From assembly GCF_001625215.2 (NCBI RefSeq), contig NC_030384.2, positions 42,876,390 to 42,940,389 on the forward strand: DNA of 64,000 bases, written 5' to 3'. Both the position numbers and the translations under genes were made by a program. Below, in pieces: positions 59,120 to 64,000 of this stretch. The notes beneath the pieces were generated by a model. That model did no database searches. It was not told where the DNA came from and worked only from the letters and a program-made list of their open reading frames with translations. The stretch comes from Daucus carota subsp. sativus. Lineage: Eukaryota; Streptophyta; Magnoliopsida; Apiales; Apiaceae. Numbering within the stretch: the first letter of the stretch is position 1; every line of letters starts with the position of its first letter.

Positions 59120-59734
59120 GGGAAAATTAATTCTAAAGTCCATGAATTATAGGCACTTTTTTTTCTAGATCCCTAACTATAAATGTCAATTCATAAGTAA
59201 TTCAACTCTTGATTTTTTCCTACTTGGGTCCTTCCGTTAGATCTGGTTTGATGTCATTAGTTTTTTCCGGCGAACTTGGTCGGAAAGGCTCAAATCCGGT
59301 GAGCTCGAATTTTCCGACGAGGCTAATTTGAACATTAAAAATCACGAAAATTATATGAACATGCTCATAATCACACGATCTATCAATCTACATCATTATA
59401 AATCGAATAAAAGCTATTAAAATGAAAACTAATATTCAACTCAAAATTCGGAAATTACCAAACTAAATTTTGATGGTATAGATGGATAGGGGATTGAAAA
59501 ACGAGCAATTTGATTACTCAAGTTTCAAATTTGGATACCGGAATCACCTTCAAAGTTATTATTGATTCTCGTGAACTTAAGATTAATTAACGGCGTCAAA
59601 TCAGATCTAACGGAAGGACCCAAATAGGAAAAAATCAAGAGTTGAATTACTTGTGAATTGACATTTATAGTTCAGGGACGTAGAAAAAAAAGTGACTATA
59701 GTTCTAGTTCAGGGATTTTAGAATTAATTTTCCC
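59120..59734. mobile_element. MULE-type MITE, 615 bp
   Basis: TIRs of about 130 bp begin GGGAAAATTAATTCTAAA on both arms and share TAAATGTCAATTCA and CCTTCCGTTAGATCTG; the 10-mer AATTAAATAA flanks both sides (59110-59119; 59735-59744). Short non-coding centre. Long TIRs and a 9-10-bp duplication indicate a Mutator-like element. Confidence 0.88.
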
Positions 59735-59744
59735 AATTAAATAA

Positions 59745-60977
59745 TGATGACACGTACATGCACAAAGATCTTCACTAATAATTTAACACTATTCTTCTAT
59801 TTAAATAAAAAATAATCATTAGTGTGTACCCGTGACACACATCGGAAAGGCCTTTGGATAAATATATGAAAAGTCAATCGGGTTCATGAATTTTATAATC
59901 CGACGAAACGAAACCTTATCCGATAAGATCTGAAGTAACTTGCCAATATTTTTTTTTAAAAGAAAAATTCAATAATGAAAAAGTCATACAGCATTTACAG
60001 ATATAATCGAAACTGAACAAACGCAGAATCATATCGCCATTGAATCCTTCTTTCTTCGGTAGGCAACCAAGCGATTTTTTAAGAGATATGTACATGCTGT
60101 AATACTCCGAATATTGAGTTGAGCAATCGACCATAAATGCATCACCATATAAACTTTTATCACTGAATCAACATCATGAAAATCCCGTAGATCTGTAATC
60201 ATGGACATGATGAACGCACAAAACCCAAACAAAAACCTAACTCTCACAGAAGGAGAGAACAAATAAATTGAAAACTTATTAAAAAAATAAAAAATTAACT
60301 AATAGTAATAAAAGAAGACAAGATTAAAATTTAATTACATGACATCATATGATCTTTGATATTTGCAATATATTTCTTCTCCAAAATACCTAACAATTAG
60401 AATATATGGACCTACTAGCAAAATATTAACGAATCCCATTATCCAAAGGATGTTTTTTCCAAATTATGATTATTTGAAGAATCTATCTTTATCACATGTT
60501 CAATTTCCCCACATGATATCTTTCCAAGTATTATTTGAAGAACTTTTTTATGTTACTGCTTTTTCAATTTTAAAATATCCTAAGTTTTTTATGAATTTAT
60601 TAATTATATTTCAATTTAACTAAAATAGTCTGATGAATTAAATTCTATAAATCCTGAATTAATATATCATCCAGTTTCGATTTTCTTTTTCTAGATACAT
60701 AATTTTTCATCTTATATTTTATTATTTTATTTCTGTATAATACGATTCATTTACAACATTTTATTACTCTTTAATTTAATTAGTAGGGATTATTCCTTGA
60801 TTATTACTCATGTTAAATAACATGGGCATGATATATATTAGCAGAAAAAATCACAGAAATGAAGCGAAATGTCTCAAATATTTGTATTCACTCAAAAAAA
60901 AAAAAAAAAAAGAAGAAAAGGCCTCAGAATTTACATGATGATGATAATAGATACACTACAATTATCCTAATCAATCT
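59745..60977. other. Gene-free AT-rich stretch
   Basis: Frames of 72-86 codons on both strands overlap each other and lack domains. The right end contains the DnaJ11 3' UTR and an A-tract (60893-60911). Nothing else recognised. Confidence 0.4.
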
Positions 60978-61463
60978 CTACCAGCACTGATCTGTTTCCC
61001 ATCGTCTCGGCGTACAATATCCTTTCTGATAACTCGCCGGCGCCGCCGCGTATTCAAATCGCCTCCTATCTCTCATCTTCGCCGCCGCCCGCAACGACAG
61101 ATCGTACAGCGCTCTCGCCGACGGATCAGAGAGCGTCGTGTACGCCTTATGAATCCTAATAAAATCTCCGCCATCCGTTGATTCCGACGAGTCCGGATGG
61201 TGCATCTTCGCCAAGCTCCGATACGCCGACTTGATTTCCACCGACGACGCGTTTTTGCTGAGACCGAGCACTTCGTACAGACTCGCCGGCCTCCTGGACT
61301 CCGCCATCACCGGCGTCGGATCGGCGACAGCGTGCAGCGCCGTCGCACAAAATCTCCGGCGCGGCAGAGAGGTTGTCGAGCTAGAAATCGATTTGGCGGC
61401 ATGAAGTAACTGATTGTCGCCTGAGAAATGGAGAAGTGTGGGAGCAGCTAGGGTTCCGGCCAT
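60978..61463 (-). CDS. Plastid DnaJ11-like J-domain protein
   Basis: Single-exon gene of 161 residues from the ATG at 61463 (MAGTLAAPTLLHFSG). The frame stays open upstream to 61643, but that extension is 5' leader: the TATA box lies inside it. Residues 1-55 are Ser/Arg-rich and transit-peptide-like. The J domain spans 61-121 (SLYEVLGLSKNASSVEIKSA; the HPD triad at 89-91 in MHHPDSS; FIRIHKAYTTLSDPSARALY). The short tail reads RRRFEYAAAPASYQKGYC and ends RRWETDQCW. Length and tail match Arabidopsis DnaJ11 (J11, 161 residues, from memory), a small stromal J-protein that stimulates plastid Hsp70. The coding part is GC-rich compared with its surroundings, as usual for this intron-free family. Confidence 0.93.
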   Translation of the reverse strand: MAGTLAAPTLLHFSGDNQLLHAAKSISSSTTSLPRRRFCATALHAVADPTPVMAESRRPASLYEVLGLSKNASSVEIKSAYRSLAKMHHPDSSESTDGGDFIRIHKAYTTLSDPSARALYDLSLRAAAKMRDRRRFEYAAAPASYQKGYCTPRRWETDQCW

Positions 61464-61560
61464 TGAGGAAAAAAAGAGTGGCAGATTGGTAAATAGTAAG
61501 ATAAAGGAAGGTTTGGAAACGGGGATGGATGAGAAATAGGAAGGGCGTGATATATGGTGT

Positions 61561-61570
61561 ATATATATAA
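61561..61570 (-). promoter_or_regulatory. TATA box of DnaJ11 gene
   Basis: The minus strand reads TTTTATATATAT about 100 bp before the ATG at 61463, giving a leader of roughly 65-70 nt. It rules out the upstream in-frame Met at 61643 as the main start. Confidence 0.6.
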
Positions 61571-64000
61571 AATTTAGATATGGAATGGAAAGAGAAAGGG
61601 AGTGTTGTGTACTGTATTGAGTAATCAGTGGGTGGGGTAACAAACTAACTGTGAGCGCGGCTATTGGGTGCGTACGGGAGGATATCTGTGGAACAAGTTA
61701 AACAGGAAGAGTTGTATTTGATTTTTAAGGCCTGCTTGTGCTGACATGGCTCCAGCTTGGATGCATTACTACTCTTCTAGAAACTTTCCCTCTCTCGTCT
61801 TCTTTTCCTTTAGTTTTAGGCCGTGTTTGCCCGAGTTTTTACATTAAAATCATTTTTAATGTTAAATTAAAATTTTGATGACGGAGCTAAAATCTTTAAT
61901 GTAAATGTTTTTCATGAATGAAAATATTAATATTTATATAAAAGTTTATTTTTACTTATATACTAAAATTCCTAAAATCATATGTACACGTCAAAAAGTT
62001 GAAAAAACGACGTACTACAATAAAAAGAATACTCTTTATTAAAAATGTTACGGAAAGCTCAGATATACAATCTAGTTTTTTATTTCAAAACGCGTAACAG
62101 TGATTTGATTCATAATTTGAGAAAATATTTGAATATATGAGTTCAATATAGGGAGTCAAGAAATTTTATCAATCATGTATAACATTTTAATAAAATGTTT
62201 CGAATGCTCGGTATGGATTTAGAAGGTCACATTTTTCAAATTATTCATATGATTTACTTTAAATATGTTTTCCGAAAAAAAGGAGCCAACATTTCGGAAA
62301 TCAAGAATGTGCACCAAACTCATCTTCTGATAAACATTAAAATTAGGTTTGAAGCAGAATTAAAAGATACTCCATAAAAGATCGCAAATTTGCAATAAGA
62401 AGTAAAAAATTCCACAAGGAAATGAGAGGTCTTGTCGCGTGGCAAGGCTTCTAGAAGATGTAGGGACTCACAGTAATTGACATAGTTTGGAGGCACATAA
62501 TATTCTACTCTCGTATCCTTGTCTGTGTTGTGGAAGTCGCTTCAGTGGATTGGACGAATATCACGATACAGATACATGTAAAGCTAATCCCATTTCTCTG
62601 CCTGTAATTATTCTCATTTTTTTATTATCATCTCTATATTTTTAAGTGGGCACGTCCCTGTCCTGGATACCGATTGCCACTAATAAGTACTCAAGTATCT
62701 TGGTTTTTTCTACCGCAGATGGTTTTTTAAGTGTTTTATTATGGACTGCTACCAGGGGCCAAACGTCGAGATCTGGACAATCTTGCCTCTTCTATTTTAT
62801 CATTTATTTAATGTACTTTAACATTTTCTGCGGTTATAAAATTGGAAAATGCTTGGCACTTCAAAGATTAAGAAATTGTTCTCATTTATCCCCTAAATTC
62901 TAATTCTTTGCTCCTCTGAGATTGTCTATAATGGATACAGGACTTTATCACGTATTTTAATACTCATGTAATATATAATTTTATAAGTTATTTAAATTTT
63001 ATTTTTTGTAAATAAAAATTTAATGAAATATTGGAATATTCTCTATAGTACATTTATGTGGTTGGATTTTTCTAATGATACTATTATAATCTTGACTTCT
63101 ATTTTGATAATCCAGTGGGACTAATTTCAAATTGTAAAATAAATAAATAAATATATATATATATTAAATTCTTATTAAAAAATATTTGAAATAGACCTTT
63201 GAATCAAATAAATCGGTGTTAAACTGAGTGAAATATATTTAAACTTTATAACTGAATTTTGATGATTTGTATCTTATTAGTTTGACTCTGATTTATATGA
63301 TTTAAAAGTCTATTTCGTGTATTTTTATACAAATATTTTTTAATTTATTTTAAAATCTGAAATCAATTCTATTAAATTTTACGTACATGAAGGTATTATA
63401 TGTGAAAAATCATAAGTACAGAATTACCAGAAATAAAAGTAAAAAATGTGATGGTACCATATAGGAAAAGGCCAATTCCATGAGTATACTATAAAGAATA
63501 TTCGTTAAATATCATAAAAAATAATTTAAAAACATGTCATAATATTATATTTTACATGTACTTTAAATATGTGCCAAACAATGGGGGAAATAAAATAAAG
63601 AATTGAGAAGATGGATGAAATAACAGTAGATTAATTTCCATCATATTAATGATAAATGGATCCTCCTCTGCACACACAAATCAATCAATTAAAATCAATA
63701 ATTTATTTATCCATTTGTTTAAAAAAAATCGAATACCTAAAAATTTTATAAAATTTGGCGGGGGCATTAACATTATGGTCACCCACCTCTCCCCGGCATC
63801 TTTAAAATTTTGCGAGTGGCTGCAGCCGTGTAAGCATATGACTCTGTATCGCCCATAGAATTTGCTTCAATATATATAATTGATTATAATAACAAATTTA
63901 ATAGTCAGAATCGAAGTACGATCTAAACTTCCAAGCAAAGAAATGAGCCGCTCACCGACCCGCACATGGAATGTTTGGAGCTTTCAAATTCAAATCTCTC
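61571..64000. other. Gene-free right end of window
   Basis: DnaJ11 promoter, then AT-rich DNA. A GGCCGTGTTTGCCCGAG sequence at 61820 resembles a MITE terminus but I found no partner. Frames at 62195, 62646 and 63649 are short and featureless. Nothing else recognised. Confidence 0.4.

Noticed and set aside
61464-61643. N-terminal extension of the DnaJ11 frame
   Set aside because: It includes the TATA box; the MAGTLAAP start gives the known family length.
1-64000. tRNA, rRNA, CRISPR, LTR-retroelement and viral signals
   Set aside because: I looked for cloverleaf-type motifs, regular short-spacer repeats, paired LTRs and viral coding frames by eye and found none that could be supported.

Overview
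The window is nuclear DNA of a flowering plant, most likely a eudicot. The genes have GT-AG introns, long AT-rich spacers, plant-type DNA transposons, and products found only in plants or plastids: phytyl-phosphate kinase VTE6, plastid SufE-BolA, VARICOSE and DnaJ11. I cannot fix the genus from sequence alone. Exon structures below were worked out by eye from splice sites and reading-frame continuity; none has transcript support here.

Layout. 0-2.2 kb: 5' part of a VTE6-like gene on the minus strand, running off the left edge. 2.2-5.4 kb: a Harbinger-type MITE and a secreted glycine-rich, cysteine-tailed protein (minus). 5.36-6.64 kb: intron-free SUFE1 (plus), with a possible small membrane-protein ORF back to back on the minus strand, their start codons sharing one CATG. 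6.6-10.3 kb: a long spacer with a perfect 22-bp hairpin. 10.3-12 kb: a GTGCGGG-rich terminal-inverted-repeat element, then an LEA_2/NDR1-like membrane protein (minus). 12.8-16.4 kb: a dense nest of small transposons in TA microsatellites, inside a retroposon remnant. 16.7-19.6 kb: two tandem BMT5-like (DUF2431) methyltransferase genes. 20.9-21.6 kb: an HMA-domain isoprenylated protein without the metal-binding cysteines. 22-34.7 kb: transposon-rich, including a 4.4-kb CACTA element that carries pieces of a CRM-domain splicing-factor gene, and a retroposon-like insertion carrying an antisense terminal exon of anthranilate synthase alpha. 34.9-36.9 kb: a PIF/Harbinger element with an uninterrupted transposase frame. 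37.3-39.2 kb: a BTB/POZ gene. 41.1-41.3 kb: a 63-residue cysteine-rich membrane protein. 41.7-46.8 kb: two MULE-type elements, the second holding a ~199-bp satellite array flanked by a series of small palindromes. 48.4-58.0 kb: the 12-exon VARICOSE gene with two transposon insertions in its introns. 59.1-59.7 kb: a small MULE. 61 kb: a plastid DnaJ11 gene (minus). The last 2.3 kb hold nothing I recognise.

The host genes do not form one pathway. VTE6, SUFE1 and DnaJ11 act in the plastid; VARICOSE acts in cytoplasmic mRNA decapping. SUFE1 next to an LEA_2 gene recalls, from memory, the Arabidopsis neighbours At4g26500 and At4g26490. Most structural novelty lies in the mobile DNA: several elements have clean target-site duplications, two carry host gene pieces and one carries a satellite-palindrome structure. 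I recognised no LTR retroelement, viral element, tRNA, rRNA or CRISPR array.
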